The position numbers and the translations under genes are program-made. Source: Luteibacter jiangsuensis (GTDB lineage: Bacteria; Pseudomonadota; Gammaproteobacteria; Xanthomonadales; Rhodanobacteraceae). Taken from it: a DNA stretch of 64,000 nucleotides. The notes beneath the pieces were generated by a model. It was not told the origin of the DNA, did no database searches, and was given only the letters and a program-made list of their open reading frames with translations. The first letter of the stretch is position 1; every line of letters starts with the position of its first letter. Of this stretch, positions 26,395 through 36,844 are shown piece by piece. Location of the stretch: NCBI RefSeq assembly GCF_030812295.1, contig NZ_JAUSSK010000001.1, positions 248,001 to 312,000 on the forward strand. Reading direction: 5' to 3'.

Positions 26395-27057
26395 TCAGTG
26401 GCTGGCCGGGGAATTCGAAACGGATGGGTTGCGCAGGCCGGCGGCGGCGAAGCGGATCAGGTGCTCGGCGGCGGTCTCGCGATGGTCGCGCTCGGCGACG
26501 TCGCTCTTGCGTTGGATGATGCCGAAGTCGGCCATGGCGTAAGTGAGGGCGCCGGTGACGATGTCCAGCCGCCAATAGATCTCTTCCTTGGCCAGGCCGG
26601 GAAGCAGGCGGCCGAATTCGCCCGCGAACTGGCGCAGCACGTGGCCATAGTTTTCCGAGAGGAAGCGGCGCAGGGTCTCGTTGTGCTCGGCATAGGCCCG
26701 GGCCAGGACGCGGACGAAGGCCGCCCCGCCGCCGTCGACGCGGGAGAGGTCGAGCGCGGGCCGGATATAGGCGTCGAGGACATCCTCGAGACGGGTATCG
26801 TCCTTGCCGGCCACCTTGCCCAGGGCGGCCAGGCGGCGGCTGTTGAGCTCGTCCAGGCGGCGCCGGAACACTTCCTCGATCAGCTTGTCCTTGGAGCCGA
26901 AGTGGTAGTTCACCGCCGCCAGGTTGACCCGTGCCGCGGCCGTGACCTGGCGCAGCGAGGCTCCGGCGAAGCCATGGGTGGCGAACAGGGCCTCGGCGGC
27001 GCCGAGGATCCGCTCCTTCGTGCTGCGTTCGCGGGAGGCGTAGGGTGCGCTCGTCAT
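26395..27057 (-). CDS. psrA: TetR-family regulator of the fad operon (PsrA-like)
   Basis: This 220-residue TetR protein has the helix-turn-helix ILGAAEALFATHGFAGASLRQVTAAARVNLAAVNYHFGSKDKLI (in parts residues 16-60), a strong match in style to PsrA, the fatty-acid-sensing regulator of Pseudomonas. The C-terminal ligand domain is unspecific by eye. It precedes the fad genes by 34 bases on the same strand. The palindrome CAAAC-GATC-GTTTG upstream of its start fits autoregulation and control of the operon. Confidence 0.82.
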   Translation of the reverse strand: MTSAPYASRERSTKERILGAAEALFATHGFAGASLRQVTAAARVNLAAVNYHFGSKDKLIEEVFRRRLDELNSRRLAALGKVAGKDDTRLEDVLDAYIRPALDLSRVDGGGAAFVRVLARAYAEHNETLRRFLSENYGHVLRQFAGEFGRLLPGLAKEEIYWRLDIVTGALTYAMADFGIIQRKSDVAERDHRETAAEHLIRFAAAGLRNPSVSNSPASH

Positions 27058-27081
27058 GTCGGCGGACTCCGCAGGCGGGTG

Positions 27082-27104
27082 GTTTGAATCAAACGATCGT
27101 TTGA
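27082..27104. promoter_or_regulatory. PsrA-like operator (CAAAC-GATC-GTTTG)
   Basis: A perfect 16-base palindrome TCAAACGATCGTTTGA at 27089-27104 overlaps a second dyad GTTTG-AAT-CAAAC at 27082-27094, 25-47 bases upstream of the regulator start. The known PsrA box is C/GAAAC-N2-4-GTTTG/C, which this fits. Confidence 0.75.
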
Positions 27105-27301
27105 GAGTACGCCCGCCCGGTCGCGCGGGTCAATCTGCGACCGCACATGCCTGCAAACGACTTGCGATTGAGCTAGAATCTGTCAAGATTTCGTGAGCTA
27201 AGTCAGTCATTCCGGACGGCTTTGGCCCCAAACGTTCACCGGGCGTCCGCACGGACCCTGGCAGATTTTCCTGTCCCTTTTCCATTTCCCGGAGCACCCG
27301 T

Positions 27302-27727
27302 ATGGCGCTGGAGCGCACCCTTTCGATCATCAAGCCGGATGCCGTCAAGAAAAACGTCATCGGTGAAATCCTTGCCCGCTTCGAGAAGGCCGGCCTCAAG
27401 ATCGTCGGCGCGAAGATGAAGCAGCTGACCCGTGAAGAAGCCGAAGGTTTCTATGCGGTGCACAAGGAGCGTCCGTTCTTCAAGGCGCTGGTCGAGTTCA
27501 TGATCTCCGGCCCGGTGATGATCCAGGTGCTGGAAGGCGAGGGCGCCGTTCTCAAGAACCGCGACCTCATGGGCGCCACCAATCCGAAGGAAGCCGCCGC
27601 CGGCACCATCCGCGCCGACTTCGCCGATTCGATCGATGCGAATGCCGTGCACGGTTCGGATTCCGCCGAGAACGCGGCGATCGAGATCAAGTTCTTCTTC
27701 AACGACTCGGATGTCGTTTCGCACTGA
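27302..27727 (+). CDS. ndk: Nucleoside diphosphate kinase
   Basis: This 141-residue protein has the standard NDK sequence: [20 protein letters not shown] at the N-terminus, [11 protein letters not shown] and the phospho-accepting His in [12 protein letters not shown] (about residue 117). It transfers phosphate between nucleoside di- and triphosphates. It heads the run ndk-rlmN-pilF-rodZ, which is typical of Xanthomonadales. Confidence 0.97.
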   Translation: MALERTLSIIKPDAVKKNVIGEILARFEKAGLKIVGAKMKQLTREEAEGFYAVHKERPFFKALVEFMISGPVMIQVLEGEGAVLKNRDLMGATNPKEAAAGTIRADFADSIDANAVHGSDSAENAAIEIKFFFNDSDVVSH

Positions 27728-27735
27728 GTGACGCC

Positions 27736-28860
27736 GTGAATACGCCCGCCGAAAAGGTCAACCTGCTCGACTTCGATCGCAAGGGTCTGCGCGATTTCTT
27801 CGCCCAGATCGGCGAGAAGCCGTATCGCGCCGAGCAGGTCATGAAGTGGATCTACCACCGTCTCGAAAGCGATTTCGAGAACATGACCGACGTCGGCAAG
27901 GCACTTCGCGAAAAGCTCAGCGCCACCTGCTACATCGGGCCGCCGACGACCGTGTTCGAGAAGGCCGCGGTCGACGGCACCCACAAGTGGCTGCTCGGCA
28001 TGGATGGCGGCAACGCCATCGAAACCGTGTACATTCCCGAGCCGACCCGGGGCACGCTCTGCGTGTCGTCCCAGGTCGGTTGCGCCCTGAACTGCCAGTT
28101 CTGCTCCACGGCCACCCAGGGCTTCTCGCGCAACCTGTCCACGGCCGAGATCATCGGCCAGGTCTGGGTCGCGGCCAAGCACCTGGGCAACGTGCCGCAC
28201 CAGCAGCGCCGCATCACCAACGTGGTGATGATGGGCATGGGCGAGCCCTTGCTGAACTTCGATAACGTGGTCAAGGCGATGAGCCTGATGCGCGACGACC
28301 TCGGCTTCGGCCTGGCCAGCAAGCGCGTCACCCTGTCCACCGCCGGCCTCGTGCCGATGATCGACAAGCTCTCGGCCGAGAGCGACGTTTCGCTCGCCGT
28401 GTCGCTCCACGCGGCCAACGACGAGTTGCGTACCGAGCTGGTGCCGCTGAACAAGCGCTACCCGTTGGTAGAATTGATGGGTGCCTGCGAGCGTTACATC
28501 GCCCGCGCCCCGCGTACGTCGATCACCTTCGAATACACCCTGATGAAGGGCGTGAACGACCAGCCGGAGCATGCCCGGCAGCTGATCAAGTTCATGCGCC
28601 GCCTCCCTGGGGCCAACAAGGTCAACCTGATTCCATTCAATCCGTTCCCCGGTACGCGCTTCGAGCGGTCGGGGCAGGAAGAGATCCGCGCCTTCCAGAC
28701 CCAGCTGCTCAACGCCGGCGTGCTGACCATGCTTCGCCGCACCCGTGGCGACGACATCGACGCCGCCTGTGGCCAGTTGAAGGGGCAAGTCGTGGATCGC
28801 ACCCGCCGTCAGGCGGAATTCCGCAAGAAACTCGCAGAGGGAGTGGTGAATGCGGCTTGA
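27736..28860 (+). CDS. rlmN: 23S rRNA/tRNA (adenine-C2)-methyltransferase, radical SAM
   Basis: The 374 residues contain the radical-SAM motif [15 protein letters not shown] (CxxxCxxC, about residues 116-123), the [12 protein letters not shown] loop and a C-terminal Cys in [15 protein letters not shown] as needed for the methyl transfer mechanism. It methylates A2503 of 23S rRNA and some tRNAs. It starts with a GTG nine bases after ndk and overlaps pilF by 11 bases. Confidence 0.96.
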   Translation: MNTPAEKVNLLDFDRKGLRDFFAQIGEKPYRAEQVMKWIYHRLESDFENMTDVGKALREKLSATCYIGPPTTVFEKAAVDGTHKWLLGMDGGNAIETVYIPEPTRGTLCVSSQVGCALNCQFCSTATQGFSRNLSTAEIIGQVWVAAKHLGNVPHQQRRITNVVMMGMGEPLLNFDNVVKAMSLMRDDLGFGLASKRVTLSTAGLVPMIDKLSAESDVSLAVSLHAANDELRTELVPLNKRYPLVELMGACERYIARAPRTSITFEYTLMKGVNDQPEHARQLIKFMRRLPGANKVNLIPFNPFPGTRFERSGQEEIRAFQTQLLNAGVLTMLRRTRGDDIDAACGQLKGQVVDRTRRQAEFRKKLAEGVVNAA

Positions 28861-29620
28861 GCGGTGGGGGATGCTGGCGGCGCTCGCGTTCGCGTGTGCC
28901 GGCTGCGTGGGGGACGGCACGGGGCTGAAGCCCTCGACGGCCGCCGATGACCGTGCCAAGGGCGCCGAGGTCCACACCGAGCTGGGCCAGCGCTACATGC
29001 AGAACGGCGACCTCAAGGGCGCCATGGAGAAACTGCAGAAGGCGCTCCAGTTCGACCCGAAATACGTTCCCGCGCATACGGTGATCGCCGTCCTCTACGA
29101 GCGCATCAACGATCCCGTCGACGCCGAACTCCACTATCGCAAGGCCGTCGAGTTCGATCCGAAAAAAGGTTCGGTGAACAACAATCTCGCCGTTTTCCTA
29201 TGTAAGCAAAACCGTCCGGCGGAAGCGAAGGCGTTCTTCGACCGTGCCCTGGCCGACCCGTTCTACGAGACGCCGGACCTCGCATTGGCCAATGCCGGAA
29301 CCTGTCAGCTGCAATCGCAGGACTATGACGCGGCCGAGGGCTATTTCCGCAAGGCCGTCCAGCGTAACCCGAATAACGCGGACGCCCTGTATCAGATGGC
29401 TCACGTGTTGTACCTTAAGAACGATGCATTCAGGGCCCGTGCCTTCCTGCAACGCTACGAAGCGTCGGGAACCCCGAGTCCGGATTCGTTGAAGCTCGGT
29501 CACGATATCGAGCTCCGTCTGGGCAACGGGGAGGGTGCCCAGGACTACGCCAAGCGCTTGCGTGAAAAGTTCCCGGATTCGGAACCCGCGCGCGCACTCG
29601 AAGCCACCGCACGTCAATGA
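28850..29620 (+). CDS. pilF: Type IV pilus biogenesis lipoprotein PilF/PilW
   Basis: The 256 residues begin with a lipoprotein signal (lipobox FACAGC with Cys at about residue 19) and contain several tetratricopeptide repeats ([28 protein letters not shown]-type helices through residue 200). PilF is the pilotin needed to assemble the PilQ secretin. No other pilus gene is nearby; its place after rlmN is a conserved gene order. It overlaps rodZ by four bases. Confidence 0.92.
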   Translation: MRLERWGMLAALAFACAGCVGDGTGLKPSTAADDRAKGAEVHTELGQRYMQNGDLKGAMEKLQKALQFDPKYVPAHTVIAVLYERINDPVDAELHYRKAVEFDPKKGSVNNNLAVFLCKQNRPAEAKAFFDRALADPFYETPDLALANAGTCQLQSQDYDAAEGYFRKAVQRNPNNADALYQMAHVLYLKNDAFRARAFLQRYEASGTPSPDSLKLGHDIELRLGNGEGAQDYAKRLREKFPDSEPARALEATARQ

Positions 29621-30675
29621 CCACAGCATCTTCGAATTCTTCCGGTCGGGACGGACGCGAACAGGATTTGTTCGCCGGACTCGAGCCGAACGCAGACAGG
29701 GAGCAAAGCATGGACCCCCAGCTCGAAGCGGTTAGCGAAGACGGCGGTCGCGTACTGATCGACCATTCGTCAGGCGGCACAGGCGGTTTTGGCGGGCGCC
29801 TCCGCGCGGCACGCGAGGCTCGCGGCTACAGCATCGAGGCCTGTGGACAGGCCCTTCGCCTGCCGACGCGCCTGCTGCGCCAACTGGAAGCCGGTGAGTA
29901 CGGCGGCATCGACTACCAGGTCTACCTCGCCGGTTACCTCACCAAGTACGGCCGCCACGTCGGCGTCGACGAGGACGCCATCCAGGCCGAGCTCGCGCGG
30001 TTGACGCCGCGCCAGCCCGACCTCGTGGTCACTGGCGGCGTTTCCCACTCGCGCTACCTGCTGGAACGCTATATCACGGCGGCCACCTATGTGGTCCTGA
30101 CCGCGGTCATCGTCGTGCCGATGGTCTGGCTGGGTGTGCGTGGCACGCTCGACCGCGACATGGCACGCCTTGCGCCGCTCGATGCGGCGCCCGTGGCCCA
30201 GCAGGATGCGCCCGCCAGCGCGTCGTCGAGTGCGGTCGCCACCGTGGCCACCAGCGACAACAAGCCGGCCCCCGCGACCGAGCAACACACCGAGGACCAG
30301 CAGCCCCTGCTCGCCTCGATGGCGATGTTCCCGCCGCTGGACCACACCACCAAGGCTCCGTTGGCCACCACGGCGGCGACGCCCGAGGCCGGCAGCGGGC
30401 AGGGTGGTCACAGCCTGACGCTGAACCTGCCGTCGGCCAGCTGGGTGGAAGTCACCGCCGCCGACGGTTCGCGGCTCGAGTACGGCATCCTGCCCGCGGG
30501 GACGCAGAAGTCCTATCGCAGCGATACCCCGCTGGACGTTCGCATCGGCAATGCCAGTGGCGCCCAGGTGGCCATCGACGGTCAGCCCGTGCAGCTCGAC
30601 GGGTTCCGCCGCGCCAACGTGGCGCGGTTCCGCGTCGACATCCGCGACGGCAAGGCTGCGCCGGTCGCGTTCTGA
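29617..30675 (+). CDS. rodZ: Cytoskeletal helix-turn-helix protein RodZ
   Basis: The 352 residues have a cytoplasmic HTH domain (about residues 55-120: GRLRAAREARGYSIEACGQAL, then TRLLRQLEAGEY), one transmembrane helix (YVVLTAVIVVPMVWLGV, about 150-170), a Pro/Ala/Thr/Gln-rich linker and a C-terminal DUF4115 domain (SLTLNLPSASWVEVTAADG). RodZ links MreB to the cell-wall machinery. In many gammaproteobacteria ispG and hisS come next; here they do not. Confidence 0.9.
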   Translation: MTTASSNSSGRDGREQDLFAGLEPNADREQSMDPQLEAVSEDGGRVLIDHSSGGTGGFGGRLRAAREARGYSIEACGQALRLPTRLLRQLEAGEYGGIDYQVYLAGYLTKYGRHVGVDEDAIQAELARLTPRQPDLVVTGGVSHSRYLLERYITAATYVVLTAVIVVPMVWLGVRGTLDRDMARLAPLDAAPVAQQDAPASASSSAVATVATSDNKPAPATEQHTEDQQPLLASMAMFPPLDHTTKAPLATTAATPEAGSGQGGHSLTLNLPSASWVEVTAADGSRLEYGILPAGTQKSYRSDTPLDVRIGNASGAQVAIDGQPVQLDGFRRANVARFRVDIRDGKAAPVAF

Positions 30676-30687
30676 TCCTCTCCGGCA

Positions 30688-30710
30688 CGCCGCGCGATCG
30701 CTGCGCGGCG
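30688..30710 (+). terminator. GC-rich hairpin after rodZ
   Basis: Eight-base arms CGCCGCGC/GCGCGGCG around a seven-base loop, 12 bases past the rodZ stop, followed after some bases by TTTT. The following 120 bases may hold the promoter of the next transcript unit, which starts at 30831. Confidence 0.55.
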
Positions 30711-30830
30711 CCGCCCGCCCGTGCTTTTCGGGTATCCTTGCCTATTGATCCGTGCCGCCCATCGCCGATGGCCGGTCGCGGGCTCGTTCCCTCCTTAGGT
30801 TTTGCTGCGCGGAGCGCAGTGGGTGATTGC

Positions 30831-31481
30831 ATGGCATTCGACGTATACGACGATTACGAACAAGGCGAACGCGTCCAGCAGTGGCTGCGCAAGAACGGCG
30901 TTTCCATCGCCGTCGGCATCGTCCTCGGCCTCGTGCTGATCTTCGGCTGGCAGCAGTGGAAAGCGCATCGCGCGAATCACGAGCAGGCCGCCGCCACGGA
31001 ATACGCGGCATTGCAGGTCGCGGTGGCGCAGAACCGCGCCAACGAGATCGACATGCGTACCGAAACCCTTCTCAAGGATTATTCGGACACGGCGTGGTCC
31101 GTGTTCGCCGCCGGCGAGCGCGCTCAGCGCAACGTCATGGCGGGTCAGCTCGACAAGGCCGCCGGGGATCTCGAATGGGCCCGGGCGCACGCCAAGGATG
31201 ACACGTTGAAGACCCTCGTCGACCTGCGCGCGGCACAGCTGAAGTACGCGCAGGGCAAGCCGCAGGAGGCCATCGCCGCCCTCGACGCGATGAAGGGCAC
31301 CTCGTTCGTCGCGCTCGCGCAGGAACTCCGTGGCGATGCGCTGGTCAAGCTGGGACGCCCGGACGACGCACGCAAGGCCTATCAGGCGGCGATCGCCGCG
31401 ATGGGCGACAGCGCACCGCAACGCGGTGTGGTTCAAACCAAACTCGATGATCTGGCCGTGGCCGGGAAGCAGGGTGCATGA
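30831..31481 (+). CDS. YfgM-type ancillary TPR protein of the SecYEG/BamB locus
   Basis: The 216 residues have a short cytosolic N-terminus (DDYEQGERVQQWLRKNG), one transmembrane helix (VSIAVGIVLGLVLIFGW, about residues 25-41) and a periplasmic TPR-like helical domain, the layout of YfgM. YfgM associates with the Sec translocon and the chaperone network. It overlaps bamB by four bases, so translation is coupled. ATG 30831 is chosen because the upstream 93 bases in frame are not domain-like. Confidence 0.88.
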   Translation: MAFDVYDDYEQGERVQQWLRKNGVSIAVGIVLGLVLIFGWQQWKAHRANHEQAAATEYAALQVAVAQNRANEIDMRTETLLKDYSDTAWSVFAAGERAQRNVMAGQLDKAAGDLEWARAHAKDDTLKTLVDLRAAQLKYAQGKPQEAIAALDAMKGTSFVALAQELRGDALVKLGRPDDARKAYQAAIAAMGDSAPQRGVVQTKLDDLAVAGKQGA

Positions 31482-32677
31482 AACGTTTCTGGGCAATCGC
31501 GTTGACTTCGTCGCTGGCCGTGCTGGCCGGCTGCCATTCGTTCAAGAAGGAAAACGTCGAACCGCCGACCCCGCTCGACAAGAAGTTCGAGCCCTCGCTC
31601 AAGGTCGAGCGCCTGTGGAAGTCCAGCATCGGTGATGGCGCGGCGGAGTCCGGCGTGCGCATGCGCCCGACGGTCGTCGATGGCGTGCTGTACGCCGCCA
31701 GCACCGACGGCAAGATCGCCGCTTTCGATGCCGCCTCGGGCAAGAAGCTGTGGTCCAAGAGCACACGCCAGCACGGCTGGTTCGGTTGGGGCGATGCCAA
31801 GCGTGAAGACGCCCGCTTCTCGGGTGGTCCGGGCGCCGCGGGCGATCTCGTCGCCATCGGCACGCTCGACGGTCACCTGTACGGCATCAATGCGAAGGAC
31901 GGTGAGCGCCGCTGGGCCGCCGAGGTCTCTTCCGAAGTCATCACCGCGCCGGTCATCGTTGGCGATCTCGTCGTGGTCCGCTGCAACGACGGCCGTGTGT
32001 ACGGTATCGACGCCAAGAGCGGCGAGCGCCGCTGGGTCTACGACCAGTCGCAGGTACCGCTGCTCAGCCTGCGTGGCAATGGCCGCCTGCTGGTCGCCAA
32101 TGGCGTGGTCTTCATGGGCAGCGATGCCGGCAAGCTCGTCGCCATCCGCCTCGACAATGGCGAGAAGCTCTGGGAACAGACCCTCGCCAGCGGCGAAGGC
32201 CGCACCGAAATCGATCGCTTGGCCGATGCCGACGGTGCGCTCGTCCTCGATGGCAGCACGCTCTATGGCGCGGCCTATCATGGTCAGCTCACCGGCATCG
32301 ACGGCCCCAGCGGCCGCCCGCTATGGAACCATGCCTTCTCGACGTTCACCTCGCTGGACGTACACGGCAATTCGATCTACGGCGTGGACGACCAGTCGCA
32401 GGTGTTCGCCTTCGACAAGTCCGGCGGCGCCAACATCTGGAAGCAGGACGGCCTGAAGTACCGCTGGCTCACGGGCCCGGCGGCGCAGGGCAACTACGTG
32501 GTGGTCGGCGACCTCGACGGTCATATCCACTGGCTCAACGGCAGCGACGGCAAGATCGTCGCCCGCGAGCGCCTCTCCAAGAAAGCCATTCGTGCCCAGC
32601 CCGTCGTGGTGGGTGACACCGTGTACGTCGAAGATGTCGAGGGCCATATCGGCGCCTACCGCATCCCGGCGAACTGA
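31478..32677 (+). CDS. bamB: Outer-membrane assembly lipoprotein BamB
   Basis: The 399 residues include a lipoprotein signal (lipobox LAGC with Cys at about residue 14) and repeated beta-propeller blades of PQQ-like type ([48 protein letters not shown] and others). BamB scaffolds the BAM complex with BamA. It lies between yfgM and der in the usual order. Confidence 0.95.
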   Translation: MKRFWAIALTSSLAVLAGCHSFKKENVEPPTPLDKKFEPSLKVERLWKSSIGDGAAESGVRMRPTVVDGVLYAASTDGKIAAFDAASGKKLWSKSTRQHGWFGWGDAKREDARFSGGPGAAGDLVAIGTLDGHLYGINAKDGERRWAAEVSSEVITAPVIVGDLVVVRCNDGRVYGIDAKSGERRWVYDQSQVPLLSLRGNGRLLVANGVVFMGSDAGKLVAIRLDNGEKLWEQTLASGEGRTEIDRLADADGALVLDGSTLYGAAYHGQLTGIDGPSGRPLWNHAFSTFTSLDVHGNSIYGVDDQSQVFAFDKSGGANIWKQDGLKYRWLTGPAAQGNYVVVGDLDGHIHWLNGSDGKIVARERLSKKAIRAQPVVVGDTVYVEDVEGHIGAYRIPAN

Positions 32678-32700
32678 TCCACAGGATAGATGTATCTCCC

Positions 32701-34098
32701 ATGCTACCCGTCGTCGCCCTGGTCGGCCGCCCCAATGTCGGTAAGTCGACCCTCTTCAATGCGCTGACGCGTAGCAGGGACGCCCTCGTCGCCGATATGC
32801 CCGGCGTCACCCGCGACAGGCACTACGGTGTCTGCCGCCTCGGTCCGCGGCCCTTCGTGGTCGTGGACACAGGTGGCTTGTCGGGCAACGACGAAGGTAT
32901 CGAAGGCCTCACCGCCTTGCAGGTCCGCGCGGCGATCGCCGAAGCGAACCTGCTCGTCTTCGTCGTCGACGCGCGCGACGGTATCCTGCCGTTGGATGCC
33001 GCGATCCTCAACGAGCTGCGCCGCAGCGGCAAGCCCGTCATGGTCGTGGTCAACAAGACCGACGGCGTCGACGAGACGCTGGCGCTCGGCGAATTCGCCT
33101 CGTTCGGCATCGCCGACACCCTGCCGATGTCGGCGGCGCACAACCGTGGCGTCGATACGTTGGTGGCGAAAGCGCTGCCGTACCTGCCGGACGACCGTGA
33201 CGATGATCCGGGCCTTGAAGACCAAGGCATCCGTGTCGCCATCGTCGGACGGCCGAACGCGGGTAAGTCCACGCTCATCAACCGCCTGCTGGGCGAAGAC
33301 CGCCTCATCGTCTCCGATGTCGCCGGCACCACGCGCGACCCGATCCGTGTGTCGCTGGAACGGGATGGCCGCCGCTACACGCTCATCGACACCGCTGGCG
33401 TCCGGCGCCGGGCGCGCGTCGAGGAAGCGGTAGAGAAATTCAGTGTTATCAAGACACTACAGTCTATTTCTGCGTCGCAAGTGACGATCGTGATGATCGA
33501 CGCGCGGGAGAACCTGGCCGACCAGGACCTCACGCTCATCGGCCACGCCATTGAGGAAGGCCGCGCGCTGGTCATCGCCGTCAACAAGTGGGACGGCATG
33601 GACAGCTACCAGCGCGAGCAGACCCAGAAGGCGTTGGAACGGCGCCTGCAGTTCGCCGAATGGGCGAAGACGGTCTTCATTTCCGCCCTGCATGGTTCCG
33701 GATTGCGCGAACTGATGAAGGCGGTCATCCGTGCCCACGCCGCGGCGACCAAGGAACTCACGTCCAGCGAATTGACCCGGACGCTCGAGAAGGCCTACGA
33801 GGCCTACCAGCCGCCGCTGGTCCGCGGCCATGCGCCGAAGCTGCGCTACGCCCACCCGGGTGGCTCCAATCCGCCGACGATCGTGATCCACGGCAGCCGC
33901 ACCAAACACATCGCGCCGGCGTATCGTCGCTATCTGGAAGGCTTCTTCCGCAAGCGTTTCCGCCTGGAAGGCACGCCGGTGCGGATCGATTTCCGCGATG
34001 GCGAGAACCCGTTCGCCGGTAAGAAGAACGTCCTGACGGAAGGCCAGCAGCGCCGCCGCCAGCGCATGATCCGTAACGCGAAGCGACGCGAGAAATAA
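32701..34098 (+). CDS. der: Ribosome biogenesis GTPase Der (EngA)
   Basis: The 465 residues carry two tandem G domains: [10 protein letters not shown] (residue about 8) with NKTDGV, and [10 protein letters not shown] (about 184) with NKWDGM. A C-terminal KH-like domain ends the protein. The double-GTPase layout is unique to Der, which is needed for 50S maturation. Starts 24 bases after bamB in the same transcript. Confidence 0.97.
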   Translation: MLPVVALVGRPNVGKSTLFNALTRSRDALVADMPGVTRDRHYGVCRLGPRPFVVVDTGGLSGNDEGIEGLTALQVRAAIAEANLLVFVVDARDGILPLDAAILNELRRSGKPVMVVVNKTDGVDETLALGEFASFGIADTLPMSAAHNRGVDTLVAKALPYLPDDRDDDPGLEDQGIRVAIVGRPNAGKSTLINRLLGEDRLIVSDVAGTTRDPIRVSLERDGRRYTLIDTAGVRRRARVEEAVEKFSVIKTLQSISASQVTIVMIDARENLADQDLTLIGHAIEEGRALVIAVNKWDGMDSYQREQTQKALERRLQFAEWAKTVFISALHGSGLRELMKAVIRAHAAATKELTSSELTRTLEKAYEAYQPPLVRGHAPKLRYAHPGGSNPPTIVIHGSRTKHIAPAYRRYLEGFFRKRFRLEGTPVRIDFRDGENPFAGKKNVLTEGQQRRRQRMIRNAKRREK

Positions 34099-34123
34099 GC
34101 GTCGCCCCGTCGAGGAGCCTCGC

Positions 34124-35293
34124 ATGACCGAAGAGCTCAACCGGGACCGATGGCTGGCCGAACTGCGTTCGCGCGTCGCCGAGGTCACCGCCACCGAGGC
34201 ACGGGCCCGACAGCTGGGCGGCGCCTTGCTCGTCGATGTTCGCGAAGACGGCGAGCGCGCCACCGGAACGCCTTCCGGCGCGTTGGGGTTATCCCGCGGT
34301 TTCCTCGAATTGCGCATCGAACAAAGCGAGCCCGACCGGCAGCGCGAGATCCTCGTGCTGTGCGGCAGCGGCCAGCGCTCCTTGCTGGGTGCCGAGGCGC
34401 TGCAACGGATGGGCTATCGCAAGGTTTCCTCCATTGCCGGTGGGATGGATGCATGGAAGGCCGCGGGCCTGCCGGTCAGCGCGGGCGCGCTGGATACCGA
34501 CGCCGTCGAACGTTATGCGCGCCAGGTGCTCCTGCCTCAGATTGGCGAGGCGGGCCAGGCACGGTTGGGAGAAGCGCGCATCCTGTTGCTCGGCGCGGGT
34601 GGTCTCGGATCGCCGGCCTTGCTCTATCTGGCGGCAGCGGGTGTGGGCCGCATCACCGTCGTCGACGACGATCGCGTTGAACGCTCCAACCTGCATCGGC
34701 AAGTGGTTCACGCCGACGGGCGCGTGGGCATGGGCAAGGCTGAATCGGCCCGCATGACGATGGTGGCGCTGAATCCACGCGTGCGCGTGGAGACGGTCGT
34801 CGATCGCCTGCGTGCGGAAAACGTCGAGGACCTGATCCGTGGCCACGACGTGGTGATCGATGGTGCCGACAACTTCGCCACGCGCTATCTGCTGGCGGCG
34901 GCCACGCGACGGCTGGGTATCCCCATGGTCTACGCCGCGATCGAGCGCTTTAACGGCCAGGCCAGCGTTTTCGACCCGCGCCGAGACGACTCGCCCTGCT
35001 ATCGTTGCCTGTTCCCCGAACCGCCTTCGGCGGCGGACGCGCCGAACTGCAGCGAGGCCGGCGTGCTCGGCGTGCTTCCGGGGCTCGTGGGCCTGATACA
35101 GGCCACCGAGGCGATGAAGCTGGTGCTCGGCATCGGCCAGCCGCTGGTCGGCCGGTTGCTTACCTACGACGCGCTCGGCATGCGCTTCCGTGAACTGGCG
35201 CTGCGGCGCGATCCGGATTGCCCGGGATGCGGAGCAGAGGCCCGTTTCGAAGGCTACGTGGATCTAGAGCGGATGTGCGCTTCCGCTGGGTGA
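34124..35293 (+). CDS. moeB: Fusion of rhodanese and MoeB/ThiF-like adenylyltransferase
   Basis: The 389 residues hold an N-terminal rhodanese domain ([11 protein letters not shown], then active-site LCGSGQRSL, Cys at about residue 81) and a C-terminal E1-like domain from about residue 130 ([28 protein letters not shown] nucleotide motif, CYRC and CPGC zinc knuckles). The order is opposite to eukaryotic MOCS3 (E1 then rhodanese). It probably activates the C-terminus of MoaD- or ThiS-type carrier proteins and supplies sulfur. GAGGAGCC before the start is a good ribosome binding site. Confidence 0.9.
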   Translation: MTEELNRDRWLAELRSRVAEVTATEARARQLGGALLVDVREDGERATGTPSGALGLSRGFLELRIEQSEPDRQREILVLCGSGQRSLLGAEALQRMGYRKVSSIAGGMDAWKAAGLPVSAGALDTDAVERYARQVLLPQIGEAGQARLGEARILLLGAGGLGSPALLYLAAAGVGRITVVDDDRVERSNLHRQVVHADGRVGMGKAESARMTMVALNPRVRVETVVDRLRAENVEDLIRGHDVVIDGADNFATRYLLAAATRRLGIPMVYAAIERFNGQASVFDPRRDDSPCYRCLFPEPPSAADAPNCSEAGVLGVLPGLVGLIQATEAMKLVLGIGQPLVGRLLTYDALGMRFRELALRRDPDCPGCGAEARFEGYVDLERMCASAG

Positions 35294-35869
35294 CCTTTCC
35301 GGCAAGGGCAGGTCTTCGGCGATCAGTGAATACATCGCCGCATCGACAGAAATGCCCTTTACTACCAGTCGATTACGCAACCTTCCTTCGAAAGTACCTC
35401 CCAGTCGTTCAGCGGTCTTCCGGCTCGGCAGATTGTCCCAGGCCGCCACGATCTCCAGGCGCGCCACCTCGACCGTCTCGAAGGCGAAGCGGATCGCCAG
35501 TCGTCCGGCCCGCGTCGCGACCCCGTGTCCCTGCATCGATTCCCGTACCCAATACCCCAGGTTGGCGAAGCGCTGTTCGCGGTTGCGCTGGTTCACGCCC
35601 ATGCCGCCGAGGACGGCGTCGGTACGCGCATCGACGATCAGCATCTCGTAGCCGTCACCTAGCAACCAGTCCTTGCGGCACACGGCCAACCACGTTTCGG
35701 CGTCGGCCGTGCCATAACCCTCATGGCACCAGTCCTGCCAGCGGCCCACGGTGGCGGCCGATTCGCGCACGGCGGCGGCAAGCGCCTCCGCATCCGTGGG
35801 CCGGTGCGCCCGGAGCGACACGACGCCATCGCCGAGGTCGTGTGGATAGGGAAGGGTATCGATGGTCAC
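35264..35869 (-). CDS. GNAT acetyltransferase, RimJ/RimL type
   Basis: About 201 residues from a GTG at 35869. The fold signature is [14 protein letters not shown] at the start, [21 protein letters not shown] and the acetyl-CoA loop [21 protein letters not shown] (in parts), ending with [15 protein letters not shown]. This is the pattern of N-terminal-protein or small-molecule acetyltransferases. A start further upstream (to 36145) would overlap folD and encode an implausible Arg-rich tail. The 3' end overlaps moeB by 30 bases convergently. Confidence 0.8.
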   Translation of the reverse strand: MTIDTLPYPHDLGDGVVSLRAHRPTDAEALAAAVRESAATVGRWQDWCHEGYGTADAETWLAVCRKDWLLGDGYEMLIVDARTDAVLGGMGVNQRNREQRFANLGYWVRESMQGHGVATRAGRLAIRFAFETVEVARLEIVAAWDNLPSRKTAERLGGTFEGRLRNRLVVKGISVDAAMYSLIAEDLPLPERSPSGSAHPL

Positions 35870-35919
35870 GCCCGCATTGTATCGGCGATAATGCCGCGTT
35901 TTCGCAGGGCGACCCTCCC

Positions 35920-36774
35920 ATGACCGCACGCATCCTCGATGGCAAGCGCATCGCCCAGGAACTCCTTGAGCACATCGGCCGCCGCGTAGCCAAGCGTGTG
36001 GCCGAGGGGCGTCGTGCGCCGGGCCTCGCCGTCGTGTTGGTCGGCGACGATCCGGCGTCCTCCGTATACGTGAAGAACAAACGCCGCGCCTGCCAGCAGG
36101 TGGGTTTCGAATCGTTCGGCTACGACTTGCCCGCCACGACGACACAGGACGAACTCTTCGCGCTGATCGACACGCTCAATGCCGACCCCGCCGTCCACGG
36201 CATCCTCGTGCAGTCACCGCTGCCCGAACACATCGACGAAGACGCGCTGGTCGATCGCATCGATCCAGGCAAGGACGTGGATGGCTTCCAGGCCGTGAAC
36301 GTCGGCCGTCTCGCGCTGCGCCGTTTCGGCCTGCGCCCGTGCACGCCCAAGGGCGTGATGACCCTGCTCGGCCATACCGACCGCCCGGTACGCGGCAGGC
36401 ACGCGGTGATCGTCGGGGTATCGAACCATGTGGGTCGCCCCTTGGCGCTTGAGCTACTTATAGCAGGTAGTACAGTGACTTGCTGTCATAAGTTCACGCA
36501 GGATCTAGCTGGATTCGTGGCTCAGGCGGACATTCTGGTCGTCGCCGCCGGCAAGCCAGGATTGGTCAAGGGCGAATGGATCAAGCCGGGCGCCGTGGTC
36601 GTGGATGTCGGCATCAACCGCCTGGAAGACGGGCGCCTGGTCGGCGACGTGGAATTCGCGCCGGCTGCGGAGCGTGCCTCGTGGATCACTCCCGTGCCGG
36701 GTGGCGTCGGTCCGATGACGGTGGCGACGCTGATGGAAAACACGCTCGAAGCCGCCGAGGCCATCGACGCCTGA
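35920..36774 (+). CDS. folD: Methylenetetrahydrofolate dehydrogenase/cyclohydrolase
   Basis: The 284 residues match Fol[15 protein letters not shown] with the catalytic Lys (about residue 52), [23 protein letters not shown] and the NADP region [15 protein letters not shown], then [17 protein letters not shown]. It converts methylene-THF to formyl-THF for purine synthesis, which fits guaB/guaA next door. A short local drop of GC with TA-rich codons occurs around 36450-36510. Confidence 0.96.
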   Translation: MTARILDGKRIAQELLEHIGRRVAKRVAEGRRAPGLAVVLVGDDPASSVYVKNKRRACQQVGFESFGYDLPATTTQDELFALIDTLNADPAVHGILVQSPLPEHIDEDALVDRIDPGKDVDGFQAVNVGRLALRRFGLRPCTPKGVMTLLGHTDRPVRGRHAVIVGVSNHVGRPLALELLIAGSTVTCCHKFTQDLAGFVAQADILVVAAGKPGLVKGEWIKPGAVVVDVGINRLEDGRLVGDVEFAPAAERASWITPVPGGVGPMTVATLMENTLEAAEAIDA

Positions 36775-36786
36775 GCACATCGCCTG

Positions 36787-36816
36787 CTGTCGCTTTGTTG
36801 CAACGCACGGTATAAT
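36787..36816 (+). promoter_or_regulatory. Probable sigma-70 promoter of guaB
   Basis: A perfect TATAAT at 36811-36816 with a weak -35 (CTGTCG, 36787-36792) at 18-base spacing. The transcript would begin near a small hairpin CCGCGA-TTTAC-TCGCGG (36818-36834), leaving a short leader of about 20 bases before the guaB ATG. Confidence 0.65.
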
Positions 36817-36844
36817 GCCGCGATTTACTCGCGGGACTAATGCT

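Noticed and set aside
35870-36145. Upstream extension of the GNAT gene to 36145
   Set aside because: The added residues are Arg/Pro-rich and antisense to folD; the GTG at 35869 starts the known fold.
36818-36834. Hairpin in the guaB leader as a riboswitch
   Set aside because: Only a 17-base hairpin in a 20-base leader, much too short for a known purine riboswitch.
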